Shown: piece by piece, positions 13,501-24,095 of the stretch
How the letters are laid out: each line of letters begins with the position of its first letter
Position numbering within the stretch: the stretch's first letter is position 1
NCBI RefSeq assembly: GCF_022605725.1
Contig: NC_065551.1
Coordinates: 27,714,001 to 27,778,000, forward strand
Direction: 5' to 3'
From: Anthonomus grandis grandis
Taxonomy: Eukaryota > Arthropoda > Insecta > Coleoptera > Curculionidae
DNA length: 64,000 bases
Program-made: the position numbers and the translations under genes
The notes under the pieces: model-generated
The model's database searches: none
The model's input: the letters and a program-made list of their open reading frames with translations, nothing else
What the model was told of the DNA's origin: nothing

Positions 13501-13950
13501 GGCGGAATTTTGTGCCGGCGAGTATAGTATTACAATAATCTTCAAACTGTAATTTTTATACAAGAAGAATATAATCAATAAAGACATGTAAAAACAGGTT
13601 AGAAAGAAAGACTATTATATGAAATATTAAAAAATACATCTTTTAAAAAATATTTCCTACTAAATAATTGATTGCTGTTTTTTTGGAACTTGGTTGGAAA
13701 TTAAGTGCAAATGTAATAAAGTGCCATATTTTTTATAGCAAAAATTATCTAAAAATATTCCTAGTTGTTAAACCTACTTACCTCGAAACCCACTAAGAAG
13801 ACTAATATAGGCATTTCCAAAGAGCGGTATGACAGGGATATACCAGCCATTTGTTTTAAAAGAAAATAGAATATACTTCCAGTTGACCATGTAAAATAAT
13901 ATACAATATAAAGTTAAACATAAAATTAAATAATAAAATAATAAAATCAT
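7533..13950 (-). CDS. Cytochrome P450, CYP4 clan, nine exons, apparently intact (507 aa)
   Basis: Haem monooxygenase, probably anchored in the ER membrane by an N-terminal hydrophobic segment (residues about 2-22). Exons in gene order are 13782-13950, 9784-9984, 9546-9725, 9044-9113, 8821-8978, 8370-8482, 8213-8281, 7988-8150 and 7533-7933. All introns are GT-AG, the phases agree at every junction, and the sum is 508 codons with stop, the normal P450 length. Visible motifs are W/R in the helix C region (ELWKPRRQHY), the helix I oxygen-activation motif ATDTT (298-302), ExxR as ESLR (353-356), FNPDRF (405-410) and the haem loop FSLGSRDCIG with Cys433 as the thiolate ligand. The LGTKTLPEGT and HVHRDPKLWPNP blocks are typical of insect CYP4-clan enzymes, which act on fatty acids, hormones or xenobiotics. 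The substrate cannot be read from sequence. Intron 1 (9985-13781) carries a Tc1 element. Subfamily is not assigned. Confidence 0.92.
9275..9445 (+). mobile_element. Remnant of a mariner (DD34D-like) transposase inside P450 intron 3
   Basis: Plus-strand translation gives a decayed FHH-type block, then VYSPDLAPSNYF, then a short basic tail. This resembles the second and third catalytic regions of classical mariner transposases (consensus YSPDLAPSDY). It lies between P450 exons 3 and 4 in the opposite orientation to the gene. No inverted repeats were identified. Confidence 0.5.
10340..10389. repeat. Perfect 25-bp tandem duplication
   Basis: Two identical adjacent 25-base units lie at 10340-10364 and 10365-10389, in intron 1 of the P450 gene. 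A perfect copy suggests a recent slippage or duplication event. Confidence 0.85.
11677..13524 (-). mobile_element. Tc1-type transposon with long (~330 bp) terminal inverted repeats
   Basis: A complete-looking DNA transposon of 1848 bp, flanked by TA duplications (11675-11676 and 13525-13526). The ends begin ACTCGCCGGCAC, and inverted similarity continues for about 330 bp on each side (about 11677-12005 against 13195-13524), much longer than the 20-50 bp usual for Tc1 elements. The transposase lies between the repeats on the minus strand. It sits in the first intron of the P450 gene, same orientation, and is removed with the intron if splicing is normal. The arms are only slightly diverged, suggesting a fairly recent insertion. 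Confidence 0.9.
12032..13051 (-). pseudogene. Tc1 (DD34E) transposase with two in-frame stops
   Basis: The reading frame runs 340 codons without any frameshift, from ATG at 13051 to the stop at 12032. Two internal TGA codons break it. One follows RFPRSTV in the N-terminal helix-turn-helix region, and one replaces an expected Trp after GGSVMI. The catalytic triad is visible: the first Asp in FTDESR, the second in MHDNARPH and the Glu in NPIEHLWD. The spacing between the second Asp and the Glu is 34 residues, the Tc1 signature. The family cuts and pastes DNA at TA sites. This copy cannot make full-length protein, though only two substitutions separate it from an open frame. It could be mobilised only by protein from another copy. 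Confidence 0.9.
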
Positions 13951-14008
13951 CTTTCTTTTATGAAAATCTCCAGATAACTAAATTCATTCGAAACTATTTT
14001 GATGTTTA

Positions 14009-14079
14009 TTAATTGCAATTGGTCTATGTATTTTAATTGCACTGGTCTAATTATTAACTTGTCCGTAATTAATTGCACT
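14009..14079. promoter_or_regulatory. Three spaced direct repeats upstream of the P450 start
   Basis: A motif TTAATTGCA followed by a TGGTCTA-like tail occurs at 14009-14026 and 14033-14049. The core TTAATTGCACT recurs at 14069-14079. The set lies about 60-130 bases upstream of the P450 ATG (13950). It could be a cluster of AT-rich transcription-factor sites of homeodomain type. This is inferred from position and repetition only. Confidence 0.3.
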
Positions 14080-16089
14080 CTTTAGAAAAATCTGAGATCA
14101 AAATTACACGGTAATTCTCTAAGAAAAATCTAAATGATATTTAAAGCACTTGACAAAATTTGTTATGCTTTAAATTATTAATATAATAGCAGAAATACAA
14201 ATATATAATTAAAATATTAATAATCATTAGCATCGTTATTTTGTTTAAGTATTAAATTTTACGTCAAAAACTTTAGTAGTTTTGGGATCCTTTTCGAAAA
14301 TATTTAGAAAAATTGTGCTTATAATTATTTGACTAAATAAAATTCCTAAAATAGTTTTCGCCTGCTACCATTTTTAAGGTAAGTTTACTTTAAAAATTGC
14401 ATCGAGAATTACCCTTTCTTCAAATTTAAATTTAACGTAGTTTAATTATTATAAAAACATATTTCCGTCCAACGTAAAGTTATAAAATAATGATATTTAA
14501 AAACCCAATGATAGTGAACCAGATGACTTAGACACGTAGTAGGAAGTTGAGAAAGACGCAATTAAGATATTCGTTTTTATATAGGTACTTTAATAATTAG
14601 AAGTTTGTTATTGGAACCTTCTAAGAATACCATTTTCGTTGAAAATCTTATCAAAATAAGATTAAGAAATAAATTAGACATTAATAATGGAACTTTTATT
14701 ATTTTCTTTTTCTTTATAAATTAAATTATTATTTGTTTCAGGTACCTACTTACATTTCAAGTTAAAGTCATATTTTAATTTTCTACAAGTAGCTGAAGTA
14801 CTTTCTGATTCCTTTTCGGCAGTTGATTATATGACCAAAGTTTCACAAGCAAATGGAATTGGTTATATTTTTTGCTGAGAGTTATATGTTCCAAACTTTA
14901 GGTATCAATCTCAATTTTGTTCCAAATATTTCATGTTTAAATTTAAGTAACTTTACGTTATTGTTGATGCTTTCCAGGGTTTTGAAGTTATTTAGGTTTC
15001 TTCCTCGTTATCTTCTGGGATATTGGAGCTTAGAGTTTTCAGTACATACAAATATAATATTGCACTTTGATCCAAAATTGAGTTATTAGTTACCAGACAC
15101 CATAACTTGGTCGCTTGATTCTTGTAGTTTCTATAATGCTTTTTTCTTATTTCTATAATTACCTTGTTATGATGAGCAAAGCAAGCTAATAAGCAAAAAC
15201 AGACAATAGCGGATTTATTTGGTGATTTTTTCTAATAATTTATACCTGGTTGTTTAACATTTAAAGTTATTTTATTTAAGTATTTAATATGTGCCAAGTG
15301 CCAATTATACCAGTCGATATTCGTTTAAGAAAAGAAAAACCCGGTCATATTAATGTGATACAATTTCAAACCGAACTGGGTCACGAACGACTGTAGTTTT
15401 ATTTACTGTTACTTTTTTGATAATTGCAAGAGGATCACCTTAAATTGGCATATTACATTCGAAAGCCCAATTATCAGCCGATTTACGCGGGCATCACGAT
15501 TTTGGAATTACAAGCCTACGCAAAATATGAGCTATGTTGTCGTATACATGCTTTGGATATGGCCTTGAATTGTGGAATATACTTGTTTTTTGTTTTTTTT
15601 TGTTGCCCTTTTTTGTTTATGCTTTATTTATCAAGGTTCTTTTTTAATAGCAAATAAAAGTTGTCCTGTACACATTTTATAATTACAATTATTAGTAACG
15701 TTTATTTTTATAGTAACAAAATTTTTATTGTTGTGATTTTTACAACTCATGATAATCTTTAAACAGTTTTGCAGATAAATTAATGCCTATCGAAAGAATG
15801 TCATGATTCTTATTATCTAAAAAATCTTTCTCAAAACTATAGCTTTAGCACTAGATTTTGAATTCCATAATAAAATTCCATTGATATTCATCGAATGATC
15901 ATATGCGTAACAAATATTCTATGATGTCCCGATATATTCTTGGATATCCAGGAGCATGACCTACACCAGAAATTTGAATATTTTGAAAACGTTTTATTTT
16001 TTAATTATTTTTATTTATACCATTTTATAATACTTTAAATATATATCACCCAGTGATGTCAAAATAATGCTGTCAGTGCTTGAAATATA
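14080..16089. other. Intergenic sequence without a recognised gene
   Basis: The short open frames at 14853-15089 and 15424-15657 (plus strand) show no family I know. They lack the composition of a real exon beyond the first part of the latter. I do not call them genes. Confidence 0.35.
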
Positions 16090-17565
16090 CAGAGTGATTT
16101 TTAAGTTGATAAGCTCGTTAAAATAAAAATTTTTTCAAAAAACCGAAAAATAAAAAAATTACATTGCCAGAATGTTATAAAATGAGTCCAATACGGTCCT
16201 CTTTAATTTAAATAAGTTGTTCAAAGTTGTCACCATTAACTTCAACACAACGATTTGCTCGACGTAACCACTGTTCCGTAACGGCACGCAATAGAGAAAT
16301 CGATTTTTGTCTAACTGTTGCCGCAGCCTGCTCAATACGTGCTATTAGTTCTTCTTGTGTGTCGATAGGCGTCTTGAAAACTAAACTTTTCATATACCCC
16401 CACAAAAAAAAGTCACATGGATTTAGGTCTGGCGACCTTGGTGGCCATGCAACTGGTCCATTTCGGCCAATCCACCGATTTGGGTAACTTATATCCAAAA
16501 ATTCGCTCACTTCTCGTCTAAAATGGGCAGGTGCTCCATCCTGCAGGAGCCACATAGCTTGCCTGATATTCAGTGGCACGTCTTCTAACAGAACAGGCAT
16601 ATTATTTTGCAAAAAGTTCAAATAAACATCGCCCGTCAAACGGTCTGAGATCTAAGATAAATGGTTCAACAAGTATCCCATTCACAATTCCTGCCCACAC
16701 ATTAGCAGAAAAACGGCGTTAAAAATTAGTTCTGCGAATTGCATGGGGATTATCAACAGACCAAACATGCGTATTTCGAAAATTGTTAATTCCGTTTCGC
16801 GTGAATGTTGCCTCGTCCATGGCTAAAATTTTGTTCGAAAAATGTTGATCATTTTTATGTTGTTGTAGGAACCATTCACAAAACTGAACTCTGCGGAGAA
16901 AGTCTTCAGGCAGTAGCGCTTGGACACGTTGAACGTGAAAGGGATTAAATTGATTCTCGCGCAATGTTGTCCATACTCTTGTTTGACCTAATCCGACCTG
17001 CCCTGCAACAACTCGAGTACTTGTTGTTGGATCTTCTTCGATGAGATTTAAAATTTGTTCTTCCCTATGAACATTTTCAGGTCTCCTTCCTCTTCCTGCA
17101 TGCCCTCCACGTTGTTGCCGTAAATCGCCAGTATCCTTAGCCCGTTAAATAAGATTTATGAAACTTCTGGGTGTAGGATGATTCCGCAAAGGAAAGCGGT
17201 CTGCGTATAATACCGAAGCAGCAGCAGCGCTTTGAAGACACTCTCCATAAATAAGAAACATATCCACAAGTTCATTGTTTTCATAACGATGTGCCATTTT
17301 TAGGATTTGCAAATTTAAAATTAACAACAATAAACCAACAACAAGTGTCTAAGACTAACTGATCGGTACAATACGTGATCGATAATACAAAAATTCGAGA
17401 AAAACTAAACATAAACAGACGATGAAAAACAAACCCATATTCACTTTTTTTATTCTGTATGTCCCTTGTTTTTGAGTGTATCGAAAAAAGTTATTTGAAA
17501 AAAATGTATATTTTACCGAGTTGTATACAAAGTTAAAAAAAAGTATCAATTTAAAAATCACCCCA
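16090..17565 (-). mobile_element. Mariner-like element (DD41D lineage), inactive
   Basis: A 1476-bp element with TA at both flanks (16088-16089 and 17566-17567). Its ends are inverted copies: the left begins CAGAGTGATTTTTAA and the right, read inward, TGGGGTGATTTTTAA. It encloses a minus-strand transposase pseudogene. The end sequences have diverged and the coding frame is broken, so this is an old insertion. Confidence 0.8.
16208..17297 (-). pseudogene. DD41D mariner transposase, broken
   Basis: The frame starts at ATG 17297 (MAHRYENNEL) with an N-terminal helix-turn-helix part. It hits a stop near 17148, reopens through FCEWFLQQHK and the first catalytic region AMDEATFTR, and stops again near 16719. 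A frameshift lies near 16640. The last part carries LLQDGAPAHF and SPDLNPCDFFLWG. Forty-one residues separate the second and third Asp. It ends EVNGDNFEQLI at 16208. DD41D spacing belongs to a separate branch of the Tc1/mariner superfamily, distinct from DD34D mariner and DD34E Tc1. Two stops and at least one frameshift make it non-functional. Confidence 0.88.
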
Positions 17566-17567
17566 TA

Positions 17568-20500
17568 TTCAGAAATTCACATATTACTGACAAAACATGC
17601 ATGACAATTTCCGAAGAAACATTCTTTTAGGCCTCAGAAGATTGGAATATTGACAGAACGTTCAATGTTCTTAAATCATCTCTGCCATTAAGAAAGTTAT
17701 CAACCAAAATTTGGAATTTGGAATTTGGTTCAGAACTAAGTCAATTTAAAAAAAAAGGTACTGCCACCGCTTTTCTGTTAAAAGGATAATAGCTAAAAAT
17801 CTCTAGTGTGCTTAATAATCAGCAGCTCAAGATTTAGGTGGCAATGCTTGCAACACCTCTTAACGATAAACAAGATAAAGTCTTAGTATACACCGGTGTA
17901 AAAAAGGAAAACGCGGGTAACTTATGTAAGATGTGGATCATGAAAACATTTTATAAAACCTGTATTTCTATTGAAAAATACAAACTCTTATAGTTTTAAT
18001 TAGAATCAACTCAACCGGAAATTCAACGAGCTTCCGTATCATACTAACAAAACCTTACACAGTTGTAAACAGTGATCCATTAATCAATCAAAGCCAGACA
18101 GAGAGAATCCATACCACATGTTTCTTTCGAATTACTTCTTGTTCAACTTTAGTTTTTCTTCTCACTACTGTATAATAAATATAAAAGATGATATAAGCAT
18201 TATTTTGTAATTTTAACTTCTTTGTTAAGGACTTTTTTTCTACCATTTAAGATATTGCTTTTTTTAGTTTAGGTTTATTAAAGTATATTCCAGTTTCAGT
18301 AGAAAATATACTGCATTTTTGGTTTAGTTAATTATAAATAAGAAAATATGAGTCAAGACTTCTCTTAATATTCAGGTGTTGTCTTCATTTACCATTAATT
18401 AAAAATATTGGTACTTTTATAATTTTTTGTTAAACCAGAAACAGATTTAGGAGGACATATCCATCAGTATTCTTCGATTTTCAACTTTAAAGTGCGATGC
18501 AAAGCTTAAATTAATTTTTAAAACTCTATATGTTCACGTCTATTTGTGCTACCTTTCAAATGCTAAATATTTTAATTTTTCAAGTACTTTTTACTATATA
18601 TATTTTTCTTTTGATAGCGAGCAAAACTAAAATAAAAGCAAGTATAAAAGTTTCAATAAATTATATTAAAACTTTTACAAGAGTGGGTAGACAATAGATA
18701 TTAACTACGGTATAACTAGACATACCTACATAGGTCAATATTGCGTCGATCCATTTAAATCTTCTATATTATCTAGGTCAGATTTAAATATAATTTTTTC
18801 ATACAAGTGGTTAATGCTTAAGAGTCTAATTTTGCACAATTGAAATATTTGCATATGAAAACATGTGTTGGTTGATAGTAATCAGACTATAATAAAATGT
18901 AATTGATTTCTTCCAACAAGTTTACCTAAAAACATTGGTAAATTAAATATATTTTAAAAATTTTATGGCCTCGCTCCAATTTATTTTTAAATTTGCTGCA
19001 GATCTTACTATAATTTTTCTTTGGGTGTGTCATTAGTATATCATGTAACAGATACCCAGCAAGTTAATGGCTAACTCACCCAAACTTATTGTTATTATTA
19101 TTATAATGTTTTAAAAGAATTTTTAAAACAATTTTGCTCCAGTAAATATTAAAACAAAAATATTTTGGATGCCCAACCCATACTCTCGAAACACCAATTG
19201 AAAACAACAAACGATATTGCGCAACATTTATGGTCAAGAATGGGTGTTCGTATGGCTCATGTAACGAATCAATCTTTGCAGTTACAAGATCGTAATCGAC
19301 GTCAGATAGCAAATTAGAATTAATAGAATTAACGCTGACACTCTTAAGGTTTATATGCATGGGTGTAGTTATGAGTGATTTTTAACTCACTGCCGAAATA
19401 AATATATTATCAGCCCCAGGAAAGAACATGTTTTGGCTACTTAAAAACACTGCCGAGATAACTGCTTTATTGTAATTGGTTCGATAAAAAAAACACTTAT
19501 ACTGAGGCGATATGTCGATGAACATTAAAATCAGTATTAACATTCTATCGTAACACACAATTTCTTATAGAGAAATACATATAATGGGATAATTGTTAAG
19601 CCGATAATAGAAAAAATACATTTCTTAAATTTAAAAAGAATTTGAATTTTGAATTGTATTTTTTATTTATCGCTCAATAAACTTTTAATTAAAAAAAAAT
19701 CATTCATACTCATTAGTAATATTTGATTGGCCGTTGATACATTATGATAATATTGAAACTATTTGCAATTTTAATTAACGTAGGTAATCTATAGATACGT
19801 TTGATTGAGGTTCTGAGGCTGGCAAAATACATTTTATGAGTTTTTAATGGCAAAGTCATATCAATTTACAACTTTGAATATAATCATAGTCATAATTGGT
19901 AGTAGAACTCGTGGTTGCCATTATGTTGCTTTTATTTTAGTAAACGTTGGCACATTGCCTTAAAATTTTACTATTTCGAGCAAAGATCAGACATTTCTAA
20001 AATGATTTTCTTAGTACCTTTACAAAATAGTTTCGCTGTTAAGGTCAACACATATTGCACAGTTTTTTTACAAACGATATGCTATAGCCATCAATTTCAA
20101 AGTTAATAACCAAACACGCCTCGAATGTTTCACAACTATATTTTCTGAATATTCTTAAAACGTTCTTGAGCTATTTGCGGCACTATGCTACGCCTCTGGT
20201 CAATTAAACCGTTGTTTCGGTCTATAGACCTGACATTTTTATTATCTATCTACATTTACCTCGTAAAACCGCTATTGTAGACCTTAATTTAATTTTCCTT
20301 TACGTCGTCCTTGCAGTCGTCGAAAAAAATATTTATTAAGGCGCCCACCCTCGCTTTTAACGCGAAATTGAGACCATCTGGTATATTAATCTGGTGTTCG
20401 TAATTCATCAGCTGGTACCTATAGTAAAGAGGGTGTCCTTGCTATTTCAATCTTAAATTGGGTTAGTAGGAAAGTAAACGGAACTGTATGTCATATCTGT

Positions 20501-23500
20501 ATACCGATTAGAGAAAAAACAATAAACAATGTCAAGCACTTATATGATTTGCGGGGACTGATATAGTGAGTAATACTATTTAGAATTGATGTTGTGCAAC
20601 AATTTAAAATGCAGAGCGGAACGGGATATAGCACATTTTTTTAAATTAAAAATATCCCTCTTTTTTCTTTACTACTGGTGGTTCCGCGTTTTTCATACAA
20701 TAGCCGCAATTATAACAGAAAATAAGGAATTGCATAACATTTTATTCATTCATCAACCAGAAGTCAACGAGGTAGAACGACTGTCGGTCAAGTTTACACA
20801 AAGTTCAAATTGAATGCCTGATTGCTCGTTTGTAATGTATAAAGTGCGCTAGTAGTGACCGGTCATTACGTACGAGGAGCAGTTGAACGTAATCGTTATA
20901 TCAGATTTAAAATCCAAATAATAAAAGACAACGTCGAGGAAACTACACCCGATTTACATCTAAATGAGAGAAAAATTTAGGTAGTCCAAGGAGTGGCCAG
21001 ACGTAATAAATAAGAGACAGACTATACCAACAGACCCTAATTTGCATTTAGGAAAAGAATTATGTGGTAGCCCGTCATTAGGTCCAAGGAACAGTCAGAC
21101 AAAGGCGTTATTGATGTGATTCATATTTTCCATAGAATCTCCTTTCATTATCTATTGTAATTATGTTAATTTTTCTTATTCTCGAAGGTGACAATTCTCC
21201 TTTCTCTTTAGTTCTTAGTTTAGTTCTGGGTGTCCAGAAATCAGAAAAAAAAAGCAGAAATCCAGAAATCAATGTAATGTTGTATTTCTTTCCTAACTTA
21301 TTAAACTAAACTCCCTAAGCTACCTGATAACATATGAGCATATTGCTGATATAGCCACTTGACTCTCAAAATAGCGATGACTTGTTAGAAACTTTCTTTC
21401 AAAAATTAGTTTAGCACACGTTTAAATTGTGTATAGTTCACACCCAGTGATTTCACTATTTAGTGTGCTGCCCGAATATACTGCTCCACTTGATTCGTTG
21501 ATTTTCAAACTATCTGTGTACCATTTAATGGTGTTATCTAGGTTTTCCATTTATCCAATCGCGTCTTCTATCAATCGTTGTGAGAATGTATAGTGTCTTA
21601 ACTGTCCATACTTTCTAAACGATTATGTCGACCTTGTTCTTGTTACCATAGATAGTTTTAATACAACCATTTTAGAACCCTCACTTATCGACAGTTGCAG
21701 AGGTGCACTAGCAAGTATAATCTTCAGTGCTGCTATTAGATTTCATTAACTTGTAGTGCTCACCTTTGTATATCCATACCAAATCACTGCCTCATAAAAA
21801 CACTCCTTTGTTGACTTGACGTCAGCTTTGAGGTGAACTTGAAGCAAATTTTATGGTTTAGTGTGAATTTTAACTAATAATTCATTTCATTTGTTTGCTT
21901 TAGAAGTTGTTCATCAAATGCACTGAAAATTTGTATTTTCATTTTACGAATAAATGACAGGATTCCCACTAAAGAAATCCCCATTCTTTTGCGATACTTC
22001 CTTGGCTGAACTTCTATAGTGTGCTTTCAAAAGCGTCTTTAGCTATCATGAGCATATCCTAAAGAGATTTTAAGGACCTCGATTTACAACTTCATCAAAA
22101 AAGAATTTATTATAGATTTGAGTTAGCTGTAAATCAGTCTCAACTTCAAGTAATCTTAACTGTAAAAATATAAGAATAATAAACAAATTGATAAGATCAG
22201 AATAGTTTGACAAATATTAATTTAACAAATAAAAAACTTATTAAAGATGTCCTAAGGTCGTTTATGTACTGATGTATATATAACTCAATGGCCATTTATA
22301 TATTAAGTAATGAATAAACTATTATGTATTAAATTATTGAGTACCTTGTGAAATATACCCGTTGACTCATATATTTTAGACTAAGCATATCTAGAAACCA
22401 CTGTAGGAATTCCCTAATTGCAATTCAATATAAATTTGACCGTAAACTGCATTAAATTATAAATACGTGCCGTAAAAAATATCGTGGTACCTAAATGGCA
22501 TAAGAATTTCGAAATCAGCTGAAAGGTATGAGCAGTTGCTGCATTAAGTGCAAAAGCCATTTAATCGGGTCGAAAAATTCAGTTGACAGCAACAAAAATT
22601 ATTAGGTACCGCCTTACGTGCGTAAGTCTCGAATTGGTGTGGTAATGAATGCGGTTTTTGCAGATTAATGATACCAACCGGATACTTTGATATTCGTTTA
22701 AGTGTTTTCTAGGAAACAAAGGTGTGTGTACTTAGTAAGGTGTAAAAATGGTCGGTAAATGTAATTTAGGGAATTGTCTAATAGCTCTATGTTTGTTATA
22801 GCAATGATGCTAATTTTTGCATATCGCTACCTCTTTCTTTCATTGTTCTTAAAATTGTAACATAATAGTAATAGGTCCTTCAAAGGCATTTGTGAAAAAT
22901 CTAAGTTAGTACATATTAGGATATGCAGTACTAGAAAAGTTATCATGTTCCAATTTGAGTTGTGAGTTATCCCTTTCTTTTACCATCAGAGCAACAATTT
23001 TCCCATAAAATCTTAGTTACTATAGTTACTAATGTGTAATACAACTTTCCATATTAATTTTAAACTTGAAAAAAAATGAAAATGGAAATCATAATTGATG
23101 TATATGCTAGTCACTGATGTTACAGTGAACGTCATCTAATGCTGGCGTAGGTATATTTGAAATACTACCGGATATCTTTTGGATATGTCACGGTTTCTTA
23201 AGTATCCTGTTTCCATTAGTAGACCATTTCTCATGTTTTCGCTAATGGATATATTATATGATATCGAAATGATATGATATCGTTTTAGCTGCGATTGAAA
23301 AAATGAGAACAAATTGTTTATATAAATACTATATATTATATCCGGATGAATTCGAAACTATTATTAGGCATTTATGATCATGCAAATCAAGAAGAAGAAT
23401 AAGAAGAAGTTTCTAGGCAAAGTCATAGCTTACACCTGTCTGCTGATTGCAAAGCAGTACTATAACGGCCTGTTATACTACAGACCTTTCAAAGGTGGAT

Positions 23501-24095
23501 TACTAATTCCGTATCTATCGAAATACTGTCTTTTAGTAAAAAAGTCTTTGCTATACACAGAATAATAATTATTCTAATCTTCGTGGAGAACAGGACTTGA
23601 TAGATAGATCTTTTGATAGAACCGACAGTCTGCAACTGTCTTCTAGGCTGAAGTATTTCAGAAGAATTTCATGAGGTGTATGTACTCTCTCATCATATTT
23701 TTTTATTAAAGAAGTCTATTTTGAAAGTGGAATCAATGATTACTAAGGAAAATACTTTCTTAGAAGGAAGTATTAGTTGCTGATCATACTTGGATCCTTA
23801 GCTCTACCTCTAAGGGCCTGCTCTTTAATTAGGTTTTTTAACTATTCGTAGAATTATGTAAGCTTATCTTCCAACTAACCACTTCAATGTACTGGGCACC
23901 ATTAAACAATTACATAAATTTTTCGTTAAACTTAATAAATTTCTATTACGTCTTAATGTGGCCACTATAAATCTCTTCCAATCCACATTCACCCCTGAAG
24001 CATTATAATTTCCTAGAATAGTTCCTAGTTCTCATTCTTATAAGTATTTTTGGCATGCTTTTCTAATGTAGCTTTATTACCAGTATATTAACATA
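17568..24095. other. Gene-poor AT-rich region
   Basis: I find no gene I can support across this stretch. The minus-strand open frame at 19076-19360 (94 codons) is not recognised and ends in a run of Asn codons from an AT repeat. Its neighbours carry no convincing splice partners. Frames at 19915, 20586 and 23374 look like chance. A decayed direct repeat at about 20930-21115 is listed separately. Confidence 0.4.
20930..21115 (+). repeat. Two diverged direct repeats, possibly decayed coding repeat
   Basis: Two copies of roughly 75-85 bases (about 20930-20998 and 21030-21112) share a core that translates, with frame corrections, as PDLHL...GSPRSGQT in the first and PNLHL...GSPSLGP..SQT in the second. 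Stops lie between and within them. This looks like a relic of a protein-coding tandem repeat or of a mobile element. I do not recognise the family. Confidence 0.35.

Noticed and set aside
15424..15657. 77-codon plus-strand frame (ILELQAYAKYELCC)
   Set aside because: No recognisable homology. The second half is a T-rich Phe/Leu string typical of chance frames.
19076..19360. 94-codon minus-strand open frame with a plausible-looking middle (HEPYEHPFLTINVAQ)
   Set aside because: No family recognised, no splice partners found, and its end is a run of Asn from an AAT repeat. Too weak to call a gene.
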